Part shown: positions 55,029-62,732 of the stretch, piece by piece
Layout of the letters: each line of letters opens with the position of its first letter
Numbering within the stretch: position 1 is the stretch's first letter
Source: Gemmatimonadota bacterium
Lineage (GTDB): Bacteria > Gemmatimonadota > Gemmatimonadetes > Longimicrobiales > Gaopeijiaceae
DNA length: 64,000 nt
Direction of reading: 5' to 3'
NCBI GenBank assembly: GCA_021295815.1
Contig: JAGWBQ010000007.1
Location: 1-64,000 of the forward strand
Notes under the pieces: model-generated
Database searches by the model: none
What the model saw: the letters and a program-made list of their open reading frames with translations, nothing else
What the model was told of the DNA's origin: nothing
Translations under genes and position numbers: made by a program

Positions 55029-55841
55029 CCGATCCAACCCAACCCGACCTCCGAGCGGACCCGATCGAGACCAGAAACGAAAGTTTCAAGCGCCGATCCG
55101 CGGAAGCGATCTGGGCCGGACTCATCCTCGCGGTGGCGCTGCACGTCGTGATCTTCGTCGTATCGCCCAACATCGAGGCCGAGGATGTCTCCTTCGAGGC
55201 CGACGAGATCGAAGTCCTCGATGTGCCGGACCAGATCGAGATCCCGCCGCCCCCGCAGGCCATAATGCGCCCGGCGGTGCCGGTCGTGTCGGCCACGGTG
55301 AGCGCCGAGATCACGATCACCGAGACCACGTTGGAGGCGAACCCGCCTGAGGACCTTCCACCGCCCCCCGTCATGGCGGTGGAGAGCAATCCGGGAGATC
55401 GCGGCGGCTTCTCGGTGTTCGAGGTCAACCCCGTGGTGCAAAACGTCCCCGAAATCACGCGGGCCTTGGAGCGGGAGTGGCCCCGCTTCCTGAAGGACGC
55501 CGGCCTGGGCGGCACGGCCGTGGTCCACTTCGAAATCGACGAGGAAGGGAAGGTCATCAGAGCCTATATCCACGAGAGCACCGGATTCGAGGCTCTCGAC
55601 GAGGCGGCTCTGAGGGTCGCGAACATTTATGAGTTCTCGCCGGCGCTGAACCGCGACAAGCCCGTCAAGGTCCGGGTGGCGATACCCGTCAGCTTCAAGG
55701 TCAACTAGAGCGGCGCGACTAGCTAGCCGACCGAGGTTCACAAGCCAGGAACATCCGGGTCCGACCGGCGACGGCCATGGCCGCTGCGGGGCGAACCCGA
55801 TCCCGCTACGTGTACGCCGAACTGCTTGCCCGAAATCTACC
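54935..55841 (+). repeat. Tandem duplication, copy 1 (907 bp)
   Basis: Spans the 3' end of the second exbD, all of the first tonB, and a copy of the first 22 codons of yggS. Every matching landmark lies exactly 907 bases from its counterpart in copy 2: tonB start 55025/55932, tonB stop 55708/56615, yggS-type ATG 55777/56684. No insertions or deletions have accumulated. The junction shows a GGA shared by exbD and yggS, the sign of microhomology-mediated duplication. Confidence 0.92.
55025..55708 (+). CDS. tonB: TonB, copy 1
   Basis: 227 residues. Cytoplasmic N-terminus of about 28 residues, one membrane helix (29-46) with a buried His40, a Pro/Glu-rich periplasmic linker ('IPPPPQAI' and 'LPPPPV'), and the C-terminal TonB domain (about 140-227: 'VVHFEIDEEGKV', 'FEALDEAALRVA', 'FSPALNRDKPVKVRVAIPV'). 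It transmits the ExbBD energy to outer-membrane receptors. ATGA overlap with exbD. The sister gene 907 bases downstream is about 78% identical by hand count of residues. Confidence 0.93.
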   Translation: MTDPTQPDLRADPIETRNESFKRRSAEAIWAGLILAVALHVVIFVVSPNIEAEDVSFEADEIEVLDVPDQIEIPPPPQAIMRPAVPVVSATVSAEITITETTLEANPPEDLPPPPVMAVESNPGDRGGFSVFEVNPVVQNVPEITRALEREWPRFLKDAGLGGTAVVHFEIDEEGKVIRAYIHESTGFEALDEAALRVANIYEFSPALNRDKPVKVRVAIPVSFKVN

Positions 55842-55935
55842 GGACCAACTGCAACAGGCGCTCATCCGGGGCGGTGTGCTGCGGGTGGTCTTCGCCGCGC
55901 AACGCGAAACCAAATTCCAGAGGGAACGGAGATGA
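55777..55935 (+). CDS. Chimeric ORF: YggS N-terminus fused to ExbD C-terminus
   Basis: 52 codons. Residues 1-22 match the start of YggS encoded at 56684 (shared 'TRSRYVYAELL'), and residues 23-52 match the last 30 of the second ExbD ('DQLQQALIRGGVL'). The two parts are joined in frame at the duplication junction (55842). The stop overlaps the ATG of the second tonB (ATGA), reproducing the exbD-tonB coupling. It has the yggS upstream region, so it may be translated and serve to deliver ribosomes to tonB copy 2. It is unlikely to have YggS or ExbD activity. Confidence 0.55.
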   Translation: MAAAGRTRSRYVYAELLARNLPDQLQQALIRGGVLRVVFAAQRETKFQRERR

Positions 55936-56748
55936 CCGACCCAACCCAACCCGACCTCCAAGCGGACCCGATCGAGACCAGAAACGACAGTTTCAAGCAC
56001 CGATCCCCGGAAATGATCTGGGCCGGACTCATCCTCGCGGTGGCGCTGCACGTCGTGCTCTTCGTCGCATCGCCCAATATCGAGGCCGAGGACGTCTCCT
56101 TCGAGGCCGACGAAATCGAAGTGCTCGACGTGCCGGACCAGATCGAGGTCCCGCCGCCCCCGCAGGCCATTTCGCACCCGGCGGTTCCGGTCGTGTCGAC
56201 CACGGTGAGCGCCGAGATCACGATCACCGAGACCACTTTCGAGGCGAACCCGTCAGCGTTGCTTTCGCCGCCCCCCTTCGCCGAGAGGGAGAACACTCCG
56301 GGCGGCCGCAGCATATTCTCGGTGGCCGAGGTCAACCCGGAGGTCCACAACCGCGACGAGGTCCAGGCAGCCTTGGAGCGGGAGTACCCCGCCTTCCTGA
56401 AGGACGCCGGCATAGGCGGCACGGTCGTGGTCCACTTCGAAATCGACGAGGAAGGGAAGGTCATTGGATCCTATGTCCATGATAGCTCCGATTACCGGGC
56501 TCTCGACGAGGCGGCTCTGAGGGTCGCGGCCGTCTACAGGTTCTCGCCGGCGCTGAACCGCGACAAACCCGTCAAGGTCCGAGTGGCGATACCCATCATC
56601 TTCAAGGTCAACTAGAGCGGCGCGGTTCGCTAGCCGACCGAAGTTCACAAGCCCAGGACATTCGGGTCTGACCGGCGACGGCCATGGCCGCTACGAGATG
56701 GACCCGATCCCGCTACGTGTACGCCGAACTGCTTGACCGAAATCTACC
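55842..56748 (+). repeat. Tandem duplication, copy 2 (907 bp)
   Basis: Direct continuation of copy 1. It contains a 94-base remnant of the exbD 3' end, the second tonB and the true start of yggS. Similarity is highest at the ends and in the first 320 bases of tonB, and lowest in the linker region of the gene. Confidence 0.92.
55932..56615 (+). CDS. TonB, copy 2 (paralogue by tandem duplication)
   Basis: 227 residues, same layout as copy 1: membrane helix 29-46 with His40, Pro-rich linker, TonB C-terminal domain. Of about 50 differing residues, half fall in positions 107-165, i.e. the end of the linker and the entry to the C-terminal domain, while the membrane helix and final strands are nearly unchanged. 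This suggests both use the same ExbBD but may contact different receptors; that is inference. The reading frame is intact and ATGA-coupled to the chimeric ORF. Confidence 0.92.
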   Translation: MTDPTQPDLQADPIETRNDSFKHRSPEMIWAGLILAVALHVVLFVASPNIEAEDVSFEADEIEVLDVPDQIEVPPPPQAISHPAVPVVSTTVSAEITITETTFEANPSALLSPPPFAERENTPGGRSIFSVAEVNPEVHNRDEVQAALEREYPAFLKDAGIGGTVVVHFEIDEEGKVIGSYVHDSSDYRALDEAALRVAAVYRFSPALNRDKPVKVRVAIPIIFKVN

Positions 56749-57451
56749 GGAGGTGCGTGATCGCATCGCCCGGGCGGAGCTGGACGCCGGAAGGTCTCCT
56801 AGGTCCGTCCGGCTGATCGCGGTTACCAAGGCCCATCCGGTCGAGGCTGTGGAGGCGGCGCTTGCGGCCGGATTGACCCACCTGGGCGAGAACCGAGTCG
56901 AGGAGCTGGAGGCGAAGACCCGGATCATCGGCCGCGAGCCGACCTGGCACCTCATCGGCCACGTTCAGAGCCGCAAGGCGAAGAGAGCGGCGGCGTGCGC
57001 CGACCTAGTTCACTCCGTCGACAATCTCAAGCTCGCTCGCAAGCTGAGTCGCGCGGTCGTCGAAGGTGCAAGGGGTTGCGAACCCGGTTCAGGGCTCGAC
57101 ATCCTCGTGCAGGTCAACGTCTCGGGAGAGGCGTCCAAGAGCGGGCTCGACGCGGACGGAGCCGTCGATACCCTGCTCGAGATGGCCGAACTGCCGGGCC
57201 TAAAGTTGGCGGGTCTGATGACGATGGCGCCGTTCGGCGCCGATGTCGGTACGCTTCGCCGTACCTTCGGCGGACTCCGACGAACGAGCGAAGAGACACG
57301 GAAGGCCACCTCGCGGGTAGGCCCTGAACTCTCGATGGGGATGACGGGCGATCTGGATGTCGCCATCGCGGAAGGGAGTACTATGGTGCGTATCGGAACT
57401 GCGCTCTTCGGGCCCAGACCGAGGCCCGGGGCAACTAATCTGGAGACCTGA
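56684..57451 (+). CDS. PLP homeostasis protein, YggS/PROSC family
   Basis: 255 residues. A single-domain alanine-racemase-like barrel that binds pyridoxal phosphate: Lys49 in 'LIAVTKAHP' is the expected PLP lysine, and 'HLGENRVEEL', 'WHLIGHVQSRKAK', 'LVQVNVSGEASKSGL', 'LMTMAPFG' and 'LSMGMTGDLDVAIAEGSTMV' are family landmarks. The first 20 residues extend beyond the usual start; a GTG at 56717 is possible. The first 65 bases of the gene are also present upstream in the duplicated unit. Confidence 0.94.
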   Translation: MAATRWTRSRYVYAELLDRNLPEVRDRIARAELDAGRSPRSVRLIAVTKAHPVEAVEAALAAGLTHLGENRVEELEAKTRIIGREPTWHLIGHVQSRKAKRAAACADLVHSVDNLKLARKLSRAVVEGARGCEPGSGLDILVQVNVSGEASKSGLDADGAVDTLLEMAELPGLKLAGLMTMAPFGADVGTLRRTFGGLRRTSEETRKATSRVGPELSMGMTGDLDVAIAEGSTMVRIGTALFGPRPRPGATNLET

Positions 57452-57453
57452 CC

Positions 57454-58068
57454 ATGGCGATTGATCTGACCGCACTCGACGTACGGAGCAAGAGAGGAGA
57501 TTTCTCGAGACGCTTCCGAGGATACGATCGCGACGAGGTGGACAGCTTCATGAAGAGCGTCGCCGACCGCCTCGAGGAACTCACTCGCGCACACAGGGAG
57601 CTCCAGCGTGAAAACGAATCGATGCGGAAGCAGCTCGATGTGGGTGTCGAACGGGAGGAATCGATAAAGGACGCCGTGGTATCGGCCCAGAAGTTCGGCA
57701 AGGAGATGATCGATGCCGCGCAGAACCGGGTCGAACTCATGGAGCGCGACGCTGCCGAGCGCGCCGAGCGCATCGAGGAAGATGCGCGGGCGACCGCCCG
57801 CCGGATCCGGAGCGTGGCTCTCGAAGAGGCCGAACGGGCCCGGACGGCCATCGAGGATCTCTGCTACCAGCGCACCCGTCTGCTGCGGACCATGAACCGC
57901 TTCATGAACGAAGGTGCGAACCTGATCGCCGAGGAGGAGCGGCGCGAGATCGGGCCGCAGTTCTCCGAGGGGCGGATCGCCGCGATCATCGACGGCGGGG
58001 ACCCGGACGGAGGCTCGGGGCGGCGGGGCGCGGAGGCAAACGACCGGGAATCCGACTTCCGGCCGTGA
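57454..58068 (+). CDS. divIVA: DivIVA-domain protein
   Basis: 204 residues, 2 bases after yggS. The N-terminal signature 'FSRRFRGYDRDEVDSFM' (about 17-33) is followed by a long coiled coil (35-150) and a flexible acidic C-terminus. DivIVA-type proteins bind curved membrane and recruit division, growth or segregation factors. The yggS-divIVA order next to ileS is common in other phyla, which supports a link with division or cell-pole organisation. Confidence 0.9.
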   Translation: MAIDLTALDVRSKRGDFSRRFRGYDRDEVDSFMKSVADRLEELTRAHRELQRENESMRKQLDVGVEREESIKDAVVSAQKFGKEMIDAAQNRVELMERDAAERAERIEEDARATARRIRSVALEEAERARTAIEDLCYQRTRLLRTMNRFMNEGANLIAEEERREIGPQFSEGRIAAIIDGGDPDGGSGRRGAEANDRESDFRP

Positions 58069-61000
58069 TCTATCCCGAGCTTCCCGGTGGCGTGATCGCC
58101 ATCGAGGAGGCCGTTCTCGAACGGTGGCGCGACGAGGATCTCTTCAGGCGGACGCTCGAGCGAGGCGGCGAGCCTTTCGTCTTTTACGAGGGACCGCCCA
58201 CCGCGAACGGCCGGCCCGGTCTGCACCACATCATCTCGCGGACCATCAAGGATCTGGTCTGTCGTCATCGGGCGCTGAGCGGTCGCAGCGTCACCCGGAT
58301 CGCAGGATGGGACACCCACGGGCTTCCCGTCGAGATCGAAGCCGAGAAGAAGCTCGGCATCAGCGGCAAACCCGAGATCGAAGCCTACGGGATCGCCGAC
58401 TTCAATCGCGTGTGCCGGGAATCGGTCTTCACCTACAAGCGGGAATGGGAGGAGCTCAGCGAGCGCATCGGCTACTGGCTCGAGTACTGGCGACCCTACG
58501 TCACCTTCTCTCCGGAGTACGTGGAATCGGTCTGGTGGATCCTCAAGCGTTTCGCCGATTCCGGCCTCCTTTACCCGGGGCACAAGAGCGTGCCCTACTG
58601 TCCGCGTTGCGGCACGGCCCTCTCGTCGCACGAAGTTGCCCAGGGGTATCGGGATGTCGTCGATCCCTCTCTCACTTTCGGCGCGCGCGTCGAGGACGAC
58701 GAGGAGGCGCGGATCCTGCTGGCGTGGACGACGACGCCCTGGACGGTGCCCTCCAACGCAGCGCTCGCCGTGCACCCCGAGATCGTCTACGCCACGGTAC
58801 GTAGGCGCGGAACCCGCTACGTCGTGGCCGAATCCCGCGTGGAGGCGGTCTTTGGGGAGGACGTGGAGATCGTCGACCGCTGCCCGGGAAGGTCGCTGGT
58901 CGGCCTGCGCTACCGTCGCCCGCTCGACCTGGTGGCCGCATCCGACTCGGAGTCGGGCTGGCGCGTGTACGCCGCGGACTGGACCAACGCGGACGACGGG
59001 ACCGGCATCGTCCACATTGCGCCGGCCTTCGGGGCCGACGACCACGCGCTCGGCCTGGAGCACGGGCTGCCCTTCCTGAACCCCGTCGACGACACCGGCC
59101 GCTTTCGAGACGACATTCCTCTTGTCGGCGGCAGGTTCGTAAAGGAGGCCGACGAGCTGATCGTGAATGCGCTCAGGGCACGGCGGGGGCTATTCAGCCT
59201 GGAAAAGGTGGAGCACTCCTATCCGCACTGCTGGCGCTGCGGATCCCCGCTCATCTACATGGCGCGAGATTCCTGGTTCATCGCCACCTCCCGCCGCAAG
59301 GACGATCTGCTCGCCAACAACGATTCCGTCGCCTGGCACCCTTCGGAGATCGGCGCGAATCGGTTCGGCGATTGGCTGAGGGGCAACATGGACTGGGCGC
59401 TCTCGCGAGACCGCTACTGGGGGACGCCGCTTCCGGTCTGGATCTGCGACGCCGACGCGGATCACGTGCGCTGGGTGGGTTCGCTCGACGAGCTCGACGA
59501 GCTCGTGGGCGGACTCCCCGATGACTTCGATCCGCATCGCCCCTTTATCGACGAGCTCGTCTGGCCGTGCGAGGAGTGCGACGGAGCGATGCGGAGATCG
59601 CCCTCGGTCATCGACGTCTGGTTCGATTCGGGGGCCATGCCGTTCGCTCAATGGCACTATCCTTTCGAGAACGCCGAGGAGTTCGAGGAGCACTTCCCGG
59701 CGGATTTCATCTGCGAAGGGCTCGATCAGACGCGCGGCTGGTTCTACTCGCTGATGGCCGTCTCCACCCTGCTGGACAAAGGTCCGCCCTTTCGTTCCGT
59801 GGTGGTGAACGACCTCGTTCTCGACGCGCAGGGGCGCAAGATGTCGAAGTCCAAGGGTAACGTGGTCGATCCCTGGGACGCCATTTCCGAGCACGGCTCC
59901 GACCCGCTCCGCTGGTACTTCGTCACCGCATCCAATCCGTGGAACCCGATGCGCTACGATTCCGATGCGGTGAACGAGGCGAGCCGACGCTTCTTCGGGA
60001 CTCTCCTGAACACGTATCAGTTCTTCGCCCTCTACGCGAATGTGGAAAACTGGACGCCACCGCCCGGCGGAACTTCCACCGACGCATCCGAGGATGAGCG
60101 GTTCGGTGTTCCCGTCGAGGGCGAGCTCTCAGTTCTCGACCGCTGGCTCCTCTCCAGACTCGCCGCCACCGCCGGCATCGTCGACGGCGAACTGCGCGGT
60201 TATCGGATCACCGGGGCGTACCGTGCGCTGGCGGAGTTCGTGGTCGACGATCTCTCGAACTGGTACGTGCGCCGCGGCAGGCCCCGCTACTGGCGCACTC
60301 GGGAGGACGGGACGGACGGCGGTTCGAGCATGTCTGCCGACGCCCGGGCCGCGTTCTCGACCATGTGGATCGCCCTCCGTACCGTGTCGCGCCTGCTCGC
60401 GCCCGTCGCCCCGATGGTCTCCGACTGGATACATCGGGCCGTCACCGGCGAGAGCGTTCACATGAGCGATTTTCCCACAGGTGGCGCAAGAGACGAGCGT
60501 CTGGAGGAGGAAATGGCCCTCGCGCGCAGGATCGCCTCGTTGGGCCGCGCGGCCCGCGAGGAAGCGGGGGTCAGGGTTAGACAACCGCTCCGCCGGATCG
60601 GCGCGGTGCTGCCCGGCGGAGGCGAGCTCTCCTCGGAGATAATCGACGTGGTTCGTGACGAGTTGAACGTGAAGGGCGTCGAATTCCTGGCTGATGCGAC
60701 GGGCGTGGTAAGGTTGGAGGCCCGGCCCAGCTTCAGGGCGCTTGGGCCTCGCTTCGGCAAGACGACCAAGGGCGCGGCTCAGGCTCTGCGCGACCTGAGT
60801 CAGGAAGAGCTGGCCGCTTTCAGGGCCGGTGCCGGGGTCAGGATCAGCTTAGGCGACGAGGAGATCGAGGTTCTCGACGAGTGGTTGGAGGTTCGAGAGG
60901 TCAGCGCAGGAAATCTCGTCGTCAAGGCCGAGGCCGGGGTAACGGTGGCGATAGATCCCGAGGTGGACGAAGAGCTCCGCAGCGAAGGTCTGGCCCGCGA

Positions 61001-61259
61001 GCTGGTGAACCGGATCCAGCGGTTGCGCCGCGAGTCCGACCTGGAGGTTACCGATCGCATACGGTTGCGGATCGCCGGGGACGCGCAGGTGGAGGAGGTT
61101 GCGCGAAGCCACGAGGCCTTCATATCGGGCGAGACGCTCGCGCTCGAGCTCGTCGTGGGCACGCCCGGTGTGGATCCGCCGGAGTCCCGGCGTCGCGAAC
61201 TCGCCATCGACGGGCTTGCGGTCGAGCTGGCGCTGAGCAGGTGGAGCGTCGCGTCCTGA
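58065..61259 (+). CDS. ileS: Isoleucyl-tRNA synthetase, type 2, with GxHH signature
   Basis: 1064 residues, GTG start overlapping the divIVA stop (GTGA). Class I catalytic motifs: the HIGH position reads Gly52-Leu53-His54-His55 ('ANGRPGLHHIISRTIKD'), and KMSKS is intact at 592-596. The editing domain carries 'TTPWTVPSNAALAV'. The anticodon-binding region is followed by the long C-terminus of the eukaryote-like IleRS2, without the C-terminal zinc cysteines of IleRS1. Type 2 enzymes are naturally little inhibited by mupirocin. Confidence 0.96.
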   Translation: MIYPELPGGVIAIEEAVLERWRDEDLFRRTLERGGEPFVFYEGPPTANGRPGLHHIISRTIKDLVCRHRALSGRSVTRIAGWDTHGLPVEIEAEKKLGISGKPEIEAYGIADFNRVCRESVFTYKREWEELSERIGYWLEYWRPYVTFSPEYVESVWWILKRFADSGLLYPGHKSVPYCPRCGTALSSHEVAQGYRDVVDPSLTFGARVEDDEEARILLAWTTTPWTVPSNAALAVHPEIVYATVRRRGTRYVVAESRVEAVFGEDVEIVDRCPGRSLVGLRYRRPLDLVAASDSESGWRVYAADWTNADDGTGIVHIAPAFGADDHALGLEHGLPFLNPVDDTGRFRDDIPLVGGRFVKEADELIVNALRARRGLFSLEKVEHSYPHCWRCGSPLIYMARDSWFIATSRRKDDLLANNDSVAWHPSEIGANRFGDWLRGNMDWALSRDRYWGTPLPVWICDADADHVRWVGSLDELDELVGGLPDDFDPHRPFIDELVWPCEECDGAMRRSPSVIDVWFDSGAMPFAQWHYPFENAEEFEEHFPADFICEGLDQTRGWFYSLMAVSTLLDKGPPFRSVVVNDLVLDAQGRKMSKSKGNVVDPWDAISEHGSDPLRWYFVTASNPWNPMRYDSDAVNEASRRFFGTLLNTYQFFALYANVENWTPPPGGTSTDASEDERFGVPVEGELSVLDRWLLSRLAATAGIVDGELRGYRITGAYRALAEFVVDDLSNWYVRRGRPRYWRTREDGTDGGSSMSADARAAFSTMWIALRTVSRLLAPVAPMVSDWIHRAVTGESVHMSDFPTGGARDERLEEEMALARRIASLGRAAREEAGVRVRQPLRRIGAVLPGGGELSSEIIDVVRDELNVKGVEFLADATGVVRLEARPSFRALGPRFGKTTKGAAQALRDLSQEELAAFRAGAGVRISLGDEEIEVLDEWLEVREVSAGNLVVKAEAGVTVAIDPEVDEELRSEGLARELVNRIQRLRRESDLEVTDRIRLRIAGDAQVEEVARSHEAFISGETLALELVVGTPGVDPPESRRRELAIDGLAVELALSRWSVAS

Positions 61260-62188
61260 CCGTTCCCGACACCGGGGACGCGCGCATAGACACGGTCGTC
61301 GCAGGCGAGCTCGCCCTCTCGCGCACCCGGGTGCAGGCGCTCATCGCCGAAGGACTCGTCACCGCCGAGGGTCGGGCGGTGCGCAAGTCGGAGATCCTTC
61401 CAGCGGGCGCGCGGGTGGAGGTAAGGGTACCCCCGCCGGAGCCGGTCGGGATTGAACCGGAGCAGCTCGAACTGCCGATCATACACGAGGACGCCTCTCT
61501 GTGCGTGGTCGACAAGCCCGCCGGCATGGTCACCCACCCTGCACCCGGCAACCGAACCGGGACAATGGTGAATGCGCTCATGCATGCGGTGGGCGAGCTG
61601 TCGGACGTCGGTGGTCGACTCCGGCCCGGTATCGTACACCGCCTCGACAAGGATACCTCGGGTCTGCTCGTGGTCGCAAAGAGCGACGCGGCCCACAGGG
61701 CTCTGCAGGCGGCGCTGATTCGCCGAGAGATTTCCCGCATTTACACGGCAGCCTCATGGGGACGGTTGTCGACGTCCGAGCTGGAGATCGATGCGCCCAT
61801 CGGCAGGCATCCCAAGGACCGCAAGCGCATGACGGTCCTCGAATCGGGCAGACCGGCGCTGACCAGGGTCCGGGTGGTGGAAGAATTCAGATGCTGCGAA
61901 CTGCTCGAGGTCGAGCTCGGAACCGGCAGAACGCACCAGATCCGGGTACACTTGGCGCACCTCGGCCATCCGGTGGTCGGCGATCCCGTCTACGGCGCCG
62001 GGCGCGAACGCGGCTTCGGCGGACCGGCACGTGCCTGGGCGGCGGAACTAGCTCGGAGGACCCCTCGCCAGTTTCTCCACGCTCGGAGCTTGAGCTTCAG
62101 TCATCCCGAAACTGGAGAGGTCATGGAATTTGACTCTCCCCTCCCTGACGATCTGGCTCGCGTACGTCGATGGGCTCTCGAATATTGA
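61241..62188 (+). CDS. rluD: Pseudouridine synthase, RluA/RluD family
   Basis: 315 residues from the GTG at 61241, overlapping ileS by 19 bases. An N-terminal S4 RNA-binding domain (about 10-65, 'ARIDTVVAGELALSRTRVQ') is followed by the catalytic domain with Asp136 in 'HRLDKDTSGLLVVAK' and 'VELGTGRTHQIRVHLAHLGH'. It converts uridines of 23S rRNA to pseudouridine; S4-containing members are usually RluD or RluC types, and RluD is the best guess. Confidence 0.9.
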   Translation: MERRVLTVPDTGDARIDTVVAGELALSRTRVQALIAEGLVTAEGRAVRKSEILPAGARVEVRVPPPEPVGIEPEQLELPIIHEDASLCVVDKPAGMVTHPAPGNRTGTMVNALMHAVGELSDVGGRLRPGIVHRLDKDTSGLLVVAKSDAAHRALQAALIRREISRIYTAASWGRLSTSELEIDAPIGRHPKDRKRMTVLESGRPALTRVRVVEEFRCCELLEVELGTGRTHQIRVHLAHLGHPVVGDPVYGAGRERGFGGPARAWAAELARRTPRQFLHARSLSFSHPETGEVMEFDSPLPDDLARVRRWALEY

Positions 62189-62213
62189 CCGCATTTTCGG
62201 AAGAGGTTATCCT
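62185..62213 (+). promoter_or_regulatory. Promoter giving a probable leaderless transcript
   Basis: TTGACC (62185-62190, 5 of 6) and TATCCT (62208-62213, 4 of 6) with an ideal 17-base spacer. The -10 hexamer ends 5 bases before the ATG at 62219, so RNA should start at or within 2 bases of the start codon. Confidence 0.6.
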
Positions 62214-62218
62214 TTGAC

Positions 62219-62503
62219 ATGGCTAAGAGAAAGAACACGCGCAGGGGCGTCACGCGGAACGCGGCGAAAGGTAGGGCCGGGGTCGCGAAGCGAACCGGAT
62301 CGAGACGAAGGGCCGCCGGCAGACGGGCGACGACGGGTGCGAAGGCGATCGCCTTCACCAGGACCAGCGCGATCCTGCTGGCGTGCGGGGTGGCTTCGCT
62401 CACGCTCGGGTACTGGCTGCTTTCTCGGGGCGACATAACCGCTGCGCCGCTTCTCCTCGTCCTCGGATACGTGGTTCTGCTGCCGCTGGCGATCATCCGA
62501 TAG
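62219..62503 (+). CDS. Small membrane protein with a strongly basic N-terminal tail
   Basis: 94 residues. The first 42 contain 16 Lys/Arg and no acidic residue, with Ala, Gly and Thr, like a histone-H1-type tail. Two hydrophobic helices follow (about 50-68 and 73-92). It lies 30 bases after rluD with its own promoter. The family is not recognised; the two-helix part resembles DUF3098-like small proteins. The basic tail could bind nucleic acid or acidic lipid head groups on the cytoplasmic face; this is inference. Confidence 0.75.
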   Translation: MAKRKNTRRGVTRNAAKGRAGVAKRTGSRRRAAGRRATTGAKAIAFTRTSAILLACGVASLTLGYWLLSRGDITAAPLLLVLGYVVLLPLAIIR

Positions 62504-62597
62504 ACGGGCCGGAAAGGCTAACCGGGTTGGGAGACAGTTTGCGCGTTCGAAGCCGAAGGAGGTCTTCGTCCACAGCCGAATGACATCCTGCGCCGAA

Positions 62598-62673
62598 GGG
62601 GCGCTTAGCTCAGCCTGGTTAGAGCGCCTGCCTTACAAGCAGGAGGTCGCTGGTTCGAGTCCAGCAGCGCCCA
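62598..62673 (+). tRNA. tRNA-Val (anticodon TAC)
   Basis: 76 bases with a full cloverleaf: acceptor GGGCGCT/AGCGCCC, anticodon stem CCTGC/GCAGG with loop CTTACAA, T-arm GCTGG-TTCGAGT-CCAGC. The anticodon TAC is at 62634-62636. CCA is not encoded. A degraded integrase lies 60 bases downstream, so its 3' end was probably an attachment site. Confidence 0.97.
62665..62673. repeat. Possible attachment-site half in tRNA-Val
   Basis: CAGCGCCCA, the last nine bases of the tRNA gene, recurs at 63010-63018, with the integrase remnant between. A short direct repeat of a tRNA 3' end around an integrase is the usual trace of an integrated element, but nine bases are few and chance cannot be excluded. Confidence 0.3.
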
Positions 62674-62700
62674 CTCGACTTGCGGAATCCGGGGGTATAG

Positions 62701-62730
62701 ATGCTCTCCAATTATGCTCTCCAATTGGAG
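62701..62730. repeat. 13-bp tandem repeat with palindrome
   Basis: ATGCTCTCCAATT occurs twice in a row (62701-62713 and 62714-62726). The second copy runs into a perfect 12-bp palindrome CTCCAATTGGAG (62719-62730). It lies between tRNA-Val and the 3' end of the integrase remnant, which suggests an integration scar or recombinase-binding sequence. Confidence 0.5.
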
Positions 62731-62732
62731 CG

